This document shows positions 1 to 9,433 of a DNA stretch of 64,000 nucleotides, one piece after another (the stretch's first letter is position 1; each line of letters opens with the position of its first letter). Source of the stretch: Coprobacillus sp. (GTDB lineage: Bacteria > Bacillota_I > Bacilli_A > RFN20 > CAG-826); assembly GCA_021203745.1 (NCBI GenBank), contig JAJQAP010000050.1, positions 1 to 64,000 on the forward strand, in the 5' to 3' direction. The notes under the pieces are model-generated. The model saw only the letters and a list, made by a program, of their open reading frames with translations, had not been told where the DNA came from and did no database searches. Made by a program: the position numbers and the translations under genes.

Positions 1-1848
1 TATAAACCTGCGTTAAGCGCCCTTCACTCTAAGAGCTGGGAGAAAAAGAAAGAAGCAATTAAACAAAGGGTTAATGATCTAGCAGAGCGGCTTGTTCAAC
101 TAAACGTTATAAGAAGCACCACAAAAGGATATAAGTTTGATAAAGATGATGAGATACAAAAACAGTTTGAATCAGACTTTCCATATGAATTAACCCCTGA
201 CCAAGATAAAGCCCTAAAAGAGGTTAAAGCGGATATGGAAGATGATAAAGTCATGGATAGAATCATCTGTGGGGATGTTGGTTTTGGAAAGACAGAAATT
301 GCTTTTAGAGCCGCTTTTAAAGCGATTTTAAGTGGAAAGCAAGTTGTGCTACTTTGCCCAACAACACTTCTAGCTAGACAACACTACGAAAGAGCCTTAG
401 AGAGATTTACTCCCTATGGAGTGCATGTCTGCCTTCTATCTCGTCTTAATACAAACTCCGTTAATGAGAAAAATATTAAGCTTATCAATGAAGGAAAAAT
501 GGACTTAATTATCGGCACTCATAAACTTTTATCTAAGAAGATTAAATTCCCTAACCTTGGTCTCTTTATTGTCGATGAAGAGCAGCGTTTTGGAGTGGAG
601 CAAAAAGAAAGAATTAAAGAGATGCAAACAAATGTTGATGTATTGACGCTCAGTGCCACCCCTATCCCTAGAACATTACAAATAGCCTTACTTGGGGTGA
701 GACAACTATCTTTAATAACCACTCCCCCTAAAGATAGAATGCCTATCCAAACCTTTGTTACTCCTTATAAAGAAGAGATAGTTAAAGAATTAATAGAAAG
801 AGAACTATCTAGAAATGGGCAAGTCTTCTTTTTACACAACAACACCGAGACTATCTATAACTACGCACGTAGATTACAAGAGTTAATACCAAATGCCACT
901 TTTGCAGTGGCACATGGTAAGATGGATAAAACAGACCTAGAAGATGTCATGGATAACTTCTATTCAGGTAAAATAGATGTCCTAATTACAACATCTATTA
1001 TAGAAAATGGGATAGATATACCTAACGCTAATATGATTATTGTTAGTGACGCAGATAAATATGGACTCTCTCAGCTTTATCAAATTAAAGGTAGAGTGGG
1101 CCGTTCTGATAAGATTTCATATGCCTATTTAATGTATAACGAATATAAAGTTTTAAATGAAGGGGCAAAAAAGAGATTAAAGACACTACAAGAATTTACC
1201 TCTTTAGGTAGTGGTTATAAGATTGCTCAACGTGATTTAATGATTAGAGGAGCGGGAGATATCCTCGGTCCTGAGCAAGCGGGTTTTATCGATTCTATTG
1301 GTCTTGATATGTATATGAAGATACTTAATGATTCAGTAAACGATAAATTAAAGAATGTTAAAGAAAGCCTCTATAAAGAAGAAGTTATACCTTATCTATC
1401 AATGGATGCTTATATTCCTGATTCTTATGCCTCGGAGTCCGATAAGATATCACTCTATCAAGAAATTCAGAGCGCGGAAACTTTAGAGCAGGTTAATGAG
1501 GTAAAACAAAAAACCCAGGATATATATGGTAAGATGCCAAAGAACGTTGACTACCTCTTTACAAAAAGAGAGATTGATATCTTAATTAGTGAAGCGTGTA
1601 TTACTTCTTTTCTAGAACAAGAGAAGTCCGTTACTTTAACATTAGGGCAGGATTATCTAAGAATAGAACAAGTTGGATCAATCATCTTTGAAGCAATGCT
1701 TCCCTATTTATCTTTAATACATTTGTCCTATAAAAAGAACATCTTTACCTTAACCATTTCTAAACGTCAAGAATGGTTTAATGATTTAAGAGAAATCCTT
1801 AAACTATTAATCAATGTGCTTAATATTGAAAGGAACTCCACTATATGA
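1..1848 (+). CDS. mfd: Transcription-repair coupling factor Mfd, 3' part (5' truncated by window edge)
   Basis: The frame is open from base 1, so the gene starts before the window; 615 C-terminal codons are visible of a family usually near 1150 residues. Mfd is a DNA translocase that pushes stalled RNA polymerase off damaged template and recruits UvrA. Visible are the helicase motif I GDVGFGKTE near fragment residue 91, the DEEQ box near 191, the TTSIIENGIDIP motif near 330 and the QIKGRVGRS motif VI, followed by the C-terminal UvrA-masking domain. The N-terminal UvrB-like and RNAP-binding parts lie outside. The TGA stop overlaps the ATG of rqcP by 4 bases, so the two are translationally coupled. 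The order mfd-rqcP-tilS-ftsH matches Bacillus. Confidence 0.97.
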   Translation, partial: YKPALSALHSKSWEKKKEAIKQRVNDLAERLVQLNVIRSTTKGYKFDKDDEIQKQFESDFPYELTPDQDKALKEVKADMEDDKVMDRIICGDVGFGKTEIAFRAAFKAILSGKQVVLLCPTTLLARQHYERALERFTPYGVHVCLLSRLNTNSVNEKNIKLINEGKMDLIIGTHKLLSKKIKFPNLGLFIVDEEQRFGVEQKERIKEMQTNVDVLTLSATPIPRTLQIALLGVRQLSLITTPPKDRMPIQTFVTPYKEEIVKELIERELSRNGQVFFLHNNTETIYNYARRLQELIPNATFAVAHGKMDKTDLEDVMDNFYSGKIDVLITTSIIENGIDIPNANMIIVSDADKYGLSQLYQIKGRVGRSDKISYAYLMYNEYKVLNEGAKKRLKTLQEFTSLGSGYKIAQRDLMIRGAGDILGPEQAGFIDSIGLDMYMKILNDSVNDKLKNVKESLYKEEVIPYLSMDAYIPDSYASESDKISLYQEIQSAETLEQVNEVKQKTQDIYGKMPKNVDYLFTKREIDILISEACITSFLEQEKSVTLTLGQDYLRIEQVGSIIFEAMLPYLSLIHLSYKKNIFTLTISKRQEWFNDLREILKLLINVLNIERNSTI

Positions 1849-2081
1849 GAATAGATGCATTCTTACATAAAAGCGGTATCTTAAAAAGAAGAAGTGTTGC
1901 TAAAGAGCTATGCGATAGAGGAGAGGTTTATCTTAACGGAAAAGCAGTCAAAGCCTTTATCGAAGTTAAAGAGGGTGACACGATTACTTTAAAAGTGAAC
2001 GACAATAAAAGAGAATACATTGCTCACGTAGAAAAGTACACTAACGGAAAAGAAAAAGTCAGTTATGATAGGAAAGAGTAA
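1845..2081 (+). CDS. rqcP: S4-domain RNA-binding protein RqcP (YabO-like), ribosome quality control
   Basis: A 78-residue protein made almost entirely of one S4 RNA-binding domain: MRIDAFLHKSGILKRRSVA at the N terminus and GEVYLNGKAVKA in the middle are the family's signature stretches. In Bacillus RqcP works with RqcH on the 50S subunit to add alanine tails to stalled nascent chains. The length and the position between mfd and tilS match yabO of Bacillus. It starts on an ATGA overlap with mfd and overlaps the next gene, tilS, by 17 bases. RqcH itself is not in this window, so the pathway assignment rests on family and synteny. Confidence 0.88.
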   Translation: MRIDAFLHKSGILKRRSVAKELCDRGEVYLNGKAVKAFIEVKEGDTITLKVNDNKREYIAHVEKYTNGKEKVSYDRKE

Positions 2082-3297
2082 TTTAGCAAAATACCTAGAT
2101 AAAAATAAGAGGTATCTCCTTGCCTGTTCCTTTGGAGTGGACTCGATGGCACTTTGCTATTCTCTACAAAAAGAAGGTTATACATTTGATGTTGCCTATG
2201 TTAACTATAATTTAAGAGAAGAATCCCCAAAAGAAGAAGAATCGATTAAAAAATATTGCAAAGAACACAATCTAAAAATTCATGTTAAAGAAGTTAAGAA
2301 AAACTCCGCAACTGGAAATATAGAGGCTTTTTGCCGTCAAATTCGATATGATTTTTGCAGGGATTTATGTTTAGAATTTGGGTATGAGGGTACAATTGTT
2401 GCCCATCATCTAGAGGATCATCTTGAAACCTATCTCCTTCAAAAAGAGAGGAATGCATACTATGGTTTTGCGGGGTTAAAAGATATCACAGATTATCAAG
2501 GAATGAAGGTTATTAGACCAATTCTAAAAACCACAAAAAAAGAACTCATTAAAATCTGTGAAGATAATCATGTCCCTTATTCTAACGATAAGACTAATGA
2601 GTCCGATTTATACGAGAGAAATAAAATTCGACATAATGTTATTGAGAAGATGAGTGCTCAAGAGATAAAAGATTTAACAAAAGAGATCAATAACCAAAAT
2701 GCTCTTATTAAGTCCACATTAAACTATCTAGCAAAAATAGATATCACCGATGTTAATGAACTACTCTCTTTAGATGAAGTTAGATTTAATAATTCTATCT
2801 ACCTTCTTTTAAAAAAAGAAAACCTCTTTTATCCAATTTCTAATAAGCTATGTCAAAACATCAAAAATGCCTTACTATCCACAAAACCTAATATCCAAAT
2901 GAGTATTGGTGATGATATCGTTTTTGAAAAAAGTTATGGCAAAGTACGATTTTTTAGGAAGAAAAGTGAAGATGATGTCCATTATATATATGTAGTGGAT
3001 AGTCCAAAAACACTTGATACTCCCTATTTCTATCTCGACCTACTTAAATTCACGAACGTCTTGATTCACCCCTCGGACTATCCACTTACCATTAGGAACG
3101 CTTTAAAGGATGATGAGGTGGAAATTAATGGATATAAGAAAAAGGTTTCTCGACTCTTTATCGATTATAAGATGCCGCTTTCAATAAGAGAGTATTGGCC
3201 CATCTTTATCTCATCCACTCGAGGAATCATCTATCTTCCTCGTTATAGAGAGGGTTTCAATAAAGAAGATTCACCTTATTTCTATGTGAAATTGTAA
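2065..3297 (+). CDS. tilS: tRNA(Ile)-lysidine synthetase TilS
   Basis: TilS converts C34 of the CAU-anticodon tRNA-Ile to lysidine using ATP, which is needed to read AUA. The N-terminal PP-loop ATPase domain is clear (residues about 15-190), with HHLEDHLETYLL near 114 and the motif RNKIRHNVI near 190. The PP-loop signature, usually SGGxDS, reads SFGVDS at residues 22-27, with Phe in place of the first Gly. Length is 410 residues, close to the family. It overlaps rqcP by 17 bases and uses a purine-rich stretch inside rqcP as its ribosome site. It is the last gene of the mfd transcript; ftsH has its own promoter. Confidence 0.93.
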   Translation: MIGKSNLAKYLDKNKRYLLACSFGVDSMALCYSLQKEGYTFDVAYVNYNLREESPKEEESIKKYCKEHNLKIHVKEVKKNSATGNIEAFCRQIRYDFCRDLCLEFGYEGTIVAHHLEDHLETYLLQKERNAYYGFAGLKDITDYQGMKVIRPILKTTKKELIKICEDNHVPYSNDKTNESDLYERNKIRHNVIEKMSAQEIKDLTKEINNQNALIKSTLNYLAKIDITDVNELLSLDEVRFNNSIYLLLKKENLFYPISNKLCQNIKNALLSTKPNIQMSIGDDIVFEKSYGKVRFFRKKSEDDVHYIYVVDSPKTLDTPYFYLDLLKFTNVLIHPSDYPLTIRNALKDDEVEINGYKKKVSRLFIDYKMPLSIREYWPIFISSTRGIIYLPRYREGFNKEDSPYFYVKL

Positions 3298-3336
3298 ATT
3301 TCAAAATATTCAAAAAAACTTTTAAAAAGTATCATT

Positions 3337-3357
3337 CGGGTATAATATATATACCCG
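3337..3357 (+). promoter_or_regulatory. Candidate ftsH promoter (-10) inside a 21-base inverted repeat
   Basis: TATAAT lies at 3341-3346, 31 bases before the ftsH start. It is embedded in an inverted repeat with 8-base arms CGGGTATA and TATACCCG around a 5-base centre (3337-3357). No good -35 box is visible at the usual distance. The palindrome is well placed for a repressor operator, or it could be the start of a 5' hairpin in the ftsH mRNA. Confidence 0.55.
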
Positions 3358-3376
3358 GAAGCAGAAAGGAGCGAGC

Positions 3377-5737
3377 ATGCCAGATAACGATCAAAATAAT
3401 CAAAATAATAATAGCAATCAAAATGGTGATGGTTCAGGAAGAAGAGGACATGTATCCTGGTCTTTTATTGTGGCAATAGTTATCATTGTTGCAATTGTGG
3501 GTCTCATCATTTGGTTCTTTGCCGCTAGCTCATCAAGTTCCACTACCTTTACAACAGAAGGTTTTGTTACCTATGTCATGAATGACTGTGTAACAGAAAT
3601 GTATGAAACACCTAAAGAAAATACTGTCGTGGTTATTGAAGGCTACTATAAACAGTCTCCAAGCGCAACCACTACATATTCATTTACATACACTGTTTCT
3701 TATTCTCAATACTATGAAGTAGAACAAACCTACTCTTATCAAGACGCTACAACCAATGAGTGGAAGCAAACCGAAGAAACAACACTCGTAGGTCTCGTTA
3801 ATAAAAGAGTTAACTATCAAATTGAAAATGGCTACTCCGATGTTATGATTGTCGTTGTCAGTGATGCTTACCAGACCTCTTGGTGGTCTGAATGGGGTGC
3901 CACTCTGATAATTACTATTGTCATGATACTCATCTTCGTCTGGCTGTTCTGGAGACTGTCAAGGTCTATGAACCAGTCTAATAACCAAGCGATGAACTTT
4001 AATAGGTCGAGGGCGAGAAAAGAAACCCATTCGAACGTTAAGTTTGATAATGTCGCTGGATGTGATGAAGAAAAAGCCGAAATGCAAGAACTTGTTTCTT
4101 ACTTAAAAGATCCAAAGAAATACGTTAAATACGGCGCAAAACTACCAAAAGGCATCCTTTTAGTGGGTCCTCCAGGATGTGGTAAAACATTACTCGCAAA
4201 AGCTGTTGCAGGTGAAGCGGGCGTTCCATTCTACTCTATCTCTGGTTCTGACTTTGTCGAAATGTTTGTCGGTGTCGGTGCGGGTAGAGTGAGAGACATG
4301 TTTAAAACCGCTAAACAAAACGCACCTTGTATTGTCTTTATCGATGAAATCGATGCTGTTGGACGTCAAAGAGGTGCTGGTATGGGAGGCGGTAACGATG
4401 AAAGAGAGCAAACCCTCAACCAGTTACTCGTGGAAATGGATGGATTCTCTGATAACTCAGGAATCTTAGTTATCGCCGCTACTAACCGAGATGATGTTTT
4501 GGATCCTGCCCTATTACGTGCGGGTAGATTTGATCGAAAGATTACCGTTAGTTATCCAGATAGAAAAGGGAGAGAGGAAATCTTTAAAGTCCACTCAAGA
4601 AATAAACAACTTGCACCAGATGTTGATTTTGAAGCACTTTCAAAGAGAACTGTTGGTTTTTCAGGTGCTGATATTGAAAACATTATGAATGAAGCCGCCA
4701 TTCTTGCGGTAAGAGAAAACCTTGAATATATAACCATGGATATTATCGATGAAGCAATCGATAGAAGAATTGCAGGACCTGCAAAATCTTCACGTGGTAT
4801 GAGTGAAATTGAAAGAAAGACAGTTGCTTACCATGAAGCGGGTCACGCAGTTGTAGGTATCCACTGCCCATATTCAGATAAAGTACAAAAGATTACCATT
4901 ATTCCACGTGGTAATACCGGTGGTCATGTCAGAATGGGTCCTGAAGAAGATAGGTTCATTATGACAAAGAATCAGATGATCGCAGAGATTACTGGTTATA
5001 TGGGTGGTAGAGCGAGTGAGGAAATCTTCTTTGATGATATATCTAGTGGCGCTCAAAACGACATTGAAATGGCTACTCGTCTAGCTAGAATGATGGTAAC
5101 AGAACTTGGTATGTCCTCTCTTGGCCCAATCCAATATGAATCTGATTCATCTTCAGTATTTTTAGGTAGAGACTATAACAATATCCAGAAAAACTTCTCT
5201 TCTGATACCGCCCTTGAGATTGATAGGGAAGTCAGAAAGATTATCGATGAAGCACATGATAACGCAGTTAAACTCTTAACTGAGTATAAAGACGATGTAA
5301 TCTTAATTGCTAATACTCTTCTTGAGAATGAAACTATAACCGCAGAAGAGATCGATTATCTATTAAAGTATCGTAAACCAAAACCAAAGAATACAGGAAA
5401 ACCAAAAGAAGAGGAAAAAGTAGAACCTCCAATTTCTACGGATAGTTCCTTCACTAACATTGCTCCTGATCCTTCAGTGGATGATGTCATCATCCTTCCC
5501 ATGAGAGAGGATGAACCCGAAACTCCTAGCGAAGCCACTCCAAAAGAAGAAACTTCTGCTGAGAAGAAAACAAGCACTAAATCTTCCAGCACAAAGACAA
5601 GTAGCACAAAGTCTAGCACCACCACCAAAAAGAGTACAGGTGAGACTAAATCGACTACTACCACTAAGAAAACCTCTTCTAAAAAAGAAGAGACTAGTGA
5701 AGAAGCTCCCTCTGAGGATGATACAAAGAAAGAATAA
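3377..5737 (+). CDS. ftsH: ATP-dependent zinc metalloprotease FtsH
   Basis: Membrane-anchored AAA+ protease that extracts and degrades membrane and regulatory proteins. Order of parts: short Asn/Gln-rich N terminus, TM1 about residues 28-50, extracytoplasmic domain to about 170, TM2 about 174-193, AAA domain with Walker A GPPGCGKT (about 263-270), Walker B VFIDEIDA (about 318), the second region of homology [20 protein letters not shown], and the zinc site HEAGH (about 485). The start ATG follows the ribosome site AGAAAGGAGCGAG. The last 115 residues or so are an unusual Lys/Thr/Ser/Glu/Pro-rich low-complexity tail, making 786 residues against the usual 600-690. It is monocistronic, with a terminator just after it. 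Confidence 0.97.
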   Translation: MPDNDQNNQNNNSNQNGDGSGRRGHVSWSFIVAIVIIVAIVGLIIWFFAASSSSSTTFTTEGFVTYVMNDCVTEMYETPKENTVVVIEGYYKQSPSATTTYSFTYTVSYSQYYEVEQTYSYQDATTNEWKQTEETTLVGLVNKRVNYQIENGYSDVMIVVVSDAYQTSWWSEWGATLIITIVMILIFVWLFWRLSRSMNQSNNQAMNFNRSRARKETHSNVKFDNVAGCDEEKAEMQELVSYLKDPKKYVKYGAKLPKGILLVGPPGCGKTLLAKAVAGEAGVPFYSISGSDFVEMFVGVGAGRVRDMFKTAKQNAPCIVFIDEIDAVGRQRGAGMGGGNDEREQTLNQLLVEMDGFSDNSGILVIAATNRDDVLDPALLRAGRFDRKITVSYPDRKGREEIFKVHSRNKQLAPDVDFEALSKRTVGFSGADIENIMNEAAILAVRENLEYITMDIIDEAIDRRIAGPAKSSRGMSEIERKTVAYHEAGHAVVGIHCPYSDKVQKITIIPRGNTGGHVRMGPEEDRFIMTKNQMIAEITGYMGGRASEEIFFDDISSGAQNDIEMATRLARMMVTELGMSSLGPIQYESDSSSVFLGRDYNNIQKNFSSDTALEIDREVRKIIDEAHDNAVKLLTEYKDDVILIANTLLENETITAEEIDYLLKYRKPKPKNTGKPKEEEKVEPPISTDSSFTNIAPDPSVDDVIILPMREDEPETPSEATPKEETSAEKKTSTKSSSTKTSSTKSSTTTKKSTGETKSTTTTKKTSSKKEETSEEAPSEDDTKKE

Positions 5738-5767
5738 CATTTAAATATATTGTTTCTTTAACTTTAT

Positions 5768-5799
5768 AAACCCCTATTTATTAATTAGGGGTTTTTATT
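5768..5799 (+). terminator. Rho-independent terminator of ftsH
   Basis: A 9-base stem AAACCCCTA/TAGGGGTTT (5768-5776 with 5786-5794) followed by a T-rich run to about 5800. It sits 31 bases after the ftsH stop, and its T tract runs into the -35 region of the dus promoter. Confidence 0.85.
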
Positions 5800-5826
5800 T
5801 AATAGAGAAAGATTATCTAATATAAT
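5798..5826 (+). promoter_or_regulatory. Candidate dus promoter giving a leaderless mRNA
   Basis: TATAAT at 5821-5826 with a TTTAAT -35-like box at 5798-5803 (17-base spacer). The -10 ends only 7 bases before the dus ATG at 5834, so transcription should start at or next to the start codon, and there is no Shine-Dalgarno sequence in this gap. Confidence 0.6.
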
Positions 5827-5833
5827 TACTAGT

Positions 5834-6805
5834 ATGTTTGATATCAACGAAAGAAAGAAATACGGAAAAGTAGTCCTTGGTCCTATGGCGGGATATACCT
5901 TTTACGCATATCGTAAATTTATGAAAAAGTTTGGAGTGAATTTCTCCTATACAGAGATGGTTTCAGATATGGGAATACTCTATGAAAACGAAGAAACTCT
6001 CTCTTATTTAAAGACTGATAAGAGTGAATATCCCCTAGGTTTACAGTTATTTGGTCATGATCCTAAAACAATTGCAAAAGCTTGTGAAAAAGCCCTAAAA
6101 ATTCAACCAAATTTTGCTTTTATTGATGTTAATTGTGGATGTCCGGTGGTAAAAGTTAATCGTCAAGGTGCGGGCTCTTCTCTTTTAAGAGACCCCCAAA
6201 CCATTAAGCAAATAATTATCGAATTAAAGAAGGTAACAACGCTTCCTATCTCAATTAAAATCCGTTTAGGATGGAATGAAAAAGAGATGAATTATTTAGA
6301 AGTAGTTAGGGCCGCTCAAGAGGGGGGAGTAGATTTTATTGCGGTGCACGCAAGAACAAGAAGCATGCTTTATTCTGGTAAACCTATATATGAGGCTGTT
6401 AAAGAGATAAAGAGTATAGCTAGTGTCCCTATTATCTATAGCGGTGATATCTTTACCTTAGATGATGCACTCAAAGTGGATGAACTTGTTCATCCAGATT
6501 ATATAATGGTGGCTCGTGGTGGCGTTGGCAATCCATATCTAGTTAAACAAATAAACACATATTTTAAGACAGGTAAAAGACTAGAAAATCCATCATTTAA
6601 AACACAAAAGAAATATTGTCTCAAATTAGCAAGAATGGTCATTAAAGATAAAGGTGAAGAAATGGGCATGAAAGTCTTTCGTTCTATCGGACCGAGATTT
6701 TTTACTAACTATCCTAACGCCAAGAAATTAAGAGTGGAACTAACCACAAAAGTAAATACCTATGATGATTTAAAGAGAATCCTTAAAAACACAAAAACCT
6801 TGTAG
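5834..6805 (+). CDS. dus: tRNA-dihydrouridine synthase
   Basis: FMN enzyme that reduces specific uridines of tRNA to dihydrouridine. The TIM-barrel signatures are present: MAGYT near residue 19, the catalytic-cysteine motif NCGCPV near 100-105, GAGSSLLRDP after it, and HARTRSMLYSG near 175. Length 323 residues is normal. It most resembles the DusB-type enzyme of Firmicutes, which often lies beside ftsH and lysS, as it does here; which uridine it modifies cannot be told. The start has no ribosome site and lies 7 bases after a TATAAT, so it is probably translated from a leaderless mRNA. Confidence 0.93.
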   Translation: MFDINERKKYGKVVLGPMAGYTFYAYRKFMKKFGVNFSYTEMVSDMGILYENEETLSYLKTDKSEYPLGLQLFGHDPKTIAKACEKALKIQPNFAFIDVNCGCPVVKVNRQGAGSSLLRDPQTIKQIIIELKKVTTLPISIKIRLGWNEKEMNYLEVVRAAQEGGVDFIAVHARTRSMLYSGKPIYEAVKEIKSIASVPIIYSGDIFTLDDALKVDELVHPDYIMVARGGVGNPYLVKQINTYFKTGKRLENPSFKTQKKYCLKLARMVIKDKGEEMGMKVFRSIGPRFFTNYPNAKKLRVELTTKVNTYDDLKRILKNTKTL

Positions 6806-6858
6806 TTTTTCTTTCCTTTTTACGTTAAAAATCCACTCTTTTTGGAACTGCAAGGATT

Positions 6859-6902
6859 TTGCATTATTCTTCATTGAAGAAAAATGCAATTTCTCTTATA
6901 AT
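6859..6902 (+). promoter_or_regulatory. lysS promoter overlapped by a long inverted repeat
   Basis: TTGAAG at 6874-6879 and TATAAT at 6897-6902 are separated by exactly 17 bases. The -35 lies in an inverted repeat covering 6859-6889: arms TTGCATT..TTCTTC and GAAGAA..AATGCAA, with one A:A mismatch and a 3-base loop. The repeat could be the dus terminator (a pyrimidine-rich stretch follows) or an operator. Because the -10 covers the ATG at 6901, upstream in-frame starts of lysS are excluded. Confidence 0.75.
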
Positions 6903-6918
6903 GAAAGCAAGCAAAATT

Positions 6919-8415
6919 ATGGCAGACAATACTCAAAATTTAAATGATCAAGAGATAGTTAGAAGAGAGAAACTTTCTAAGTATCAGTCTTTAGGTGTGG
7001 ATCCATATGGATCACGATATGATGTAACCCATCATGCTGACGAACTTCATAGTATGTGTAAGGATAAAACCCAAGAGCAAGTGGAGAACATGAATTTACA
7101 TGTCTCTGTTGCCGGTAGAATCATGTCACTTAGAAAGATGGGCAAAGCCTCATTTATGACTCTTCAAGATGTCTCTGGTAATATTCAAGGATACATCTCT
7201 CTTGATGGCGTGGGAGAAGATACTTATTCTCTCTTTAAGCTTGCGGATATTGGCGATATCGTCGGTATTAAAGGACACTTAATGCTCACTCAAACTGGAG
7301 AGCCCACAGTTAAAGTGGACGATTATACCTTCCTAACAAAATGCCTCCACCCCTTACCAGAGAAGTTTCATGGACTTACCGATATAGAGGAAAGGACAAG
7401 AAGAAGATATCTAGATCTTATTATGAATCCCGAGGCTAAGAGCGTTGCCTTAAAGAGACCCGCGATTATAAGAAGCATTCAAAGATTCTTAGATGGTCGT
7501 GGTTTTGAAGAAGTTGAAACATCTGTGTTATCTCCAATTCTAGGTGGAGCAAATGCTAGACCATTTATCACCCATCATAACGCCCTAGATAAAGATTATT
7601 ATCTAAGAATTGCAACAGAATTATATCTAAAACGTCTTATTGTGGGTGGGCTAGAAAAGGTCTACGAAATAGGAAGATTATTTAGAAACGAAGGTATGGA
7701 TGCTTTCCATAATCCTGAATTTACCACTATCGAAATATACCAAGCCTATTCAGATTTAGATGGTATGCACGAGCTTGTGGAATCTCTAATAAAGAAAGTT
7801 AATCTTGATATAAATGGAGTGGAGCAAATCGAGTATCAAGGAACCACTCTTGACTTCTCTAAAACCTTTAAATGGGTCAAGATGAATGACCTTATTAAAG
7901 AGAAAACTGGAATTGATTTTGAGCAAGTTACCGATTTAGATAAAGCCCACGAACTCGCTAAAGAGTTTAATATAGCTATTGATCCTAAAAAGGACACCGT
8001 GGGATATATTATGAATGAGTTCTTTGAAGAGCTTTGTCAAAAAGAGCTTGTCCAGCCTACATTTGTCTATTGTTATCCTATTGAGACATCCCCTTTAACT
8101 AAGAAGAGTAAAGATCCTCGCTTTGTAGAAAGATTTGAACTCTTTATATGCGGTAAGGAAATTGCTAATGCCTACTCTGAATTAAATGATCCTATTGATC
8201 AAAGAGAGAGACTCAAGGCTCAAGCAGAGGCTAAAGCGAAAGGCGACGAAGAAGCTAACGAGATGGATAATGATTTTGTGGAGGCTCTAGAATATGGTAT
8301 GCCTCCTACTGGTGGTGTGGGCATTGGTATTGATAGACTTGTGATGCTACTCTTAAATCAACCCACTATCCGTGAGGTTATTCTTTTCCCAACCTTAAAA
8401 CCTGTTTCTGATTAA
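6919..8415 (+). CDS. lysS: Lysyl-tRNA synthetase (class II)
   Basis: Charges tRNA-Lys. The protein has the N-terminal OB fold for the anticodon (about residues 45-150), motif 2 RNEGMDAFHNPEFT near 256 and motif 3 GVGIGIDRLVMLLL near 466. The frame is open further up, but the start chosen is the ATG at 6919 (MADNTQNLND), because the promoter -10 at 6897-6902 overlaps the upstream candidates and the family begins with this NDQEIVRREK-type segment. The result is 498 residues, normal for LysS. Its leader is only about 9 bases with no clear ribosome site. A terminator follows at 8448. Confidence 0.96.
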   Translation: MADNTQNLNDQEIVRREKLSKYQSLGVDPYGSRYDVTHHADELHSMCKDKTQEQVENMNLHVSVAGRIMSLRKMGKASFMTLQDVSGNIQGYISLDGVGEDTYSLFKLADIGDIVGIKGHLMLTQTGEPTVKVDDYTFLTKCLHPLPEKFHGLTDIEERTRRRYLDLIMNPEAKSVALKRPAIIRSIQRFLDGRGFEEVETSVLSPILGGANARPFITHHNALDKDYYLRIATELYLKRLIVGGLEKVYEIGRLFRNEGMDAFHNPEFTTIEIYQAYSDLDGMHELVESLIKKVNLDINGVEQIEYQGTTLDFSKTFKWVKMNDLIKEKTGIDFEQVTDLDKAHELAKEFNIAIDPKKDTVGYIMNEFFEELCQKELVQPTFVYCYPIETSPLTKKSKDPRFVERFELFICGKEIANAYSELNDPIDQRERLKAQAEAKAKGDEEANEMDNDFVEALEYGMPPTGGVGIGIDRLVMLLLNQPTIREVILFPTLKPVSD

Positions 8416-8447
8416 AATAATCGAGTTTTACACTAATTTTTATGATT

Positions 8448-8476
8448 GCAAACACTATTCTGTTTGCTTTTTCTTT
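8448..8476 (+). terminator. Rho-independent terminator of lysS
   Basis: Stem GCAAACA/TGTTTGC (8448-8454 with 8461-8467), a 6-base loop, then TTTTTCTTT. It lies 33 bases after the lysS stop. Confidence 0.85.
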
Positions 8477-8581
8477 ACAGTGAATAAAAATATTTTTGCT
8501 TTTTTTAAAAAAAATTAGGAACTTTTTCGTTTTACCCTGCTACTTATAGTAATTGTAGAGTACTTATGATGTTTTTCTTTC

Positions 8582-8689
8582 TTTACATAAACTCAAAGTA
8601 TTAGTATAATTACTAATGCTTTAAGCATTAAAACTCTCTGCTGTAAGATACTCATTACAGCCAGATGTCCAAAGGGAGGTGTACAGAAT
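8582..8689 (+). promoter_or_regulatory. Promoter and structured leader of the rpsF-ssb-rpsR operon
   Basis: TTTACA (8582-8587), a 17-base spacer and TATAAT (8605-8610) predict a start near 8617 and a leader of about 70 bases. The leader can form two hairpins: TAATGC/GCATTA around 8614-8630 and GCTGTAA/TTACAGC around 8640-8662, the latter with a bulged C before outer pairs. A strong ribosome site AAAGGGAGGTG precedes rpsF. S6:S18 autoregulatory leaders are known for this operon in bacteria, but I do not see a convincing match to that motif, so function is open. The 8477-8581 stretch before the promoter is AT-rich and shows nothing else I can name. Confidence 0.6.
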
Positions 8690-8980
8690 ATGAGAAATTA
8701 CGAAATCATGTACATTATAAAAGCAGACTTAGCTGCTGATGCTCGAAACGAACTTATAGAAAGACTCAATAACATTTTAACTTCAAATGGTGCCACAGTG
8801 AATAAAGTGGATGAGTCTATGGGTCTTAGAGACCTCGCCTATGAGATTAAGCATGAAAAGCAGGGTTACTATGTCGTTTTATATGTCAGCGCGGATGAAA
8901 AAGCCACAAGCGAATTCTCTCGTCTTGTGAAAATCAATCCAAATGTTTTACGTCATTTAATTACTCTACAAGACGAATAA
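8690..8980 (+). CDS. rpsF: 30S ribosomal protein S6
   Basis: A 96-residue S6: MRNYEIMYIIKADL at the N terminus, the GLRDLAYEIKHEKQGYYV core and the C-terminal RLVKINPNVLRHLI strand-helix are characteristic. S6 pairs with S18 on the platform of the small subunit. It is first in the classic rpsF-ssb-rpsR operon, with a strong ribosome site and 13 bases between it and ssb. Confidence 0.97.
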   Translation: MRNYEIMYIIKADLAADARNELIERLNNILTSNGATVNKVDESMGLRDLAYEIKHEKQGYYVVLYVSADEKATSEFSRLVKINPNVLRHLITLQDE

Positions 8981-8993
8981 CGGAGGAATTATT

Positions 8994-9416
8994 ATGATTA
9001 ATCGTGTTGTTTTAGTCGGTCGTCTTACAAGAGACCCCGAACTCAGACAAACTAATTCAGGAACTAATATTTGTTCCTTTACAGTCGCGGTGGATAACCG
9101 CTCCAAGAATCCTGATGGAACTAAGTCTACAAACTTTATTCCATGTGTCTGTTTTGCTCCAACAGCGGATCTTGTGATGAAATACACAAAAAAGGGAGCT
9201 CTTGTGGGTGTGGAGGGAAGACTCACCCAAAGAAATTACAATCGTCAAGATGGATCAAAGGCTACAACATTTGAGGTAACTTGCGATAGTGTCCAGTTCC
9301 TTGAACCAAAAGGAACCACCCAAACAGAGGATGTTAAATTTGATGACACCCCATTGACCCAAGAGGAAGAAGATTTAACCGCCTTAGACCTACCCGACGA
9401 TGATCTTCCATTTTAA
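8994..9416 (+). CDS. ssb: Single-stranded DNA-binding protein
   Basis: A 140-residue SSB with an N-terminal OB fold ([18 protein letters not shown], then NFIPCVCF and the [11 protein letters not shown] segment) and a short acidic tail ending DLPDDDLPF, the tip that recruits partners such as PriA and RecO. It protects ssDNA in replication and repair. The ribosome site CGGAGGAATT is good. The linker is short compared with Bacillus SSB (172 residues). Confidence 0.97.
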   Translation: MINRVVLVGRLTRDPELRQTNSGTNICSFTVAVDNRSKNPDGTKSTNFIPCVCFAPTADLVMKYTKKGALVGVEGRLTQRNYNRQDGSKATTFEVTCDSVQFLEPKGTTQTEDVKFDDTPLTQEEEDLTALDLPDDDLPF

Positions 9417-9433
9417 AGAAAGGATTTAGTATT

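Noticed and set aside
5356..5740. Overlapping long open frames on both strands over the ftsH tail
   Set aside because: They arise from the low-complexity Lys/Thr/Ser-rich coding of the FtsH tail; they have no ribosome sites or family features.
6859..6918. Longer lysS start
   Set aside because: The promoter -35 and -10 lie within this stretch, so an mRNA would not include it.
6806..6918. T-box riboswitch before lysS (and before asnS)
   Set aside because: No T-box core sequence or specifier hairpin is visible and the transcribed leaders are far too short.
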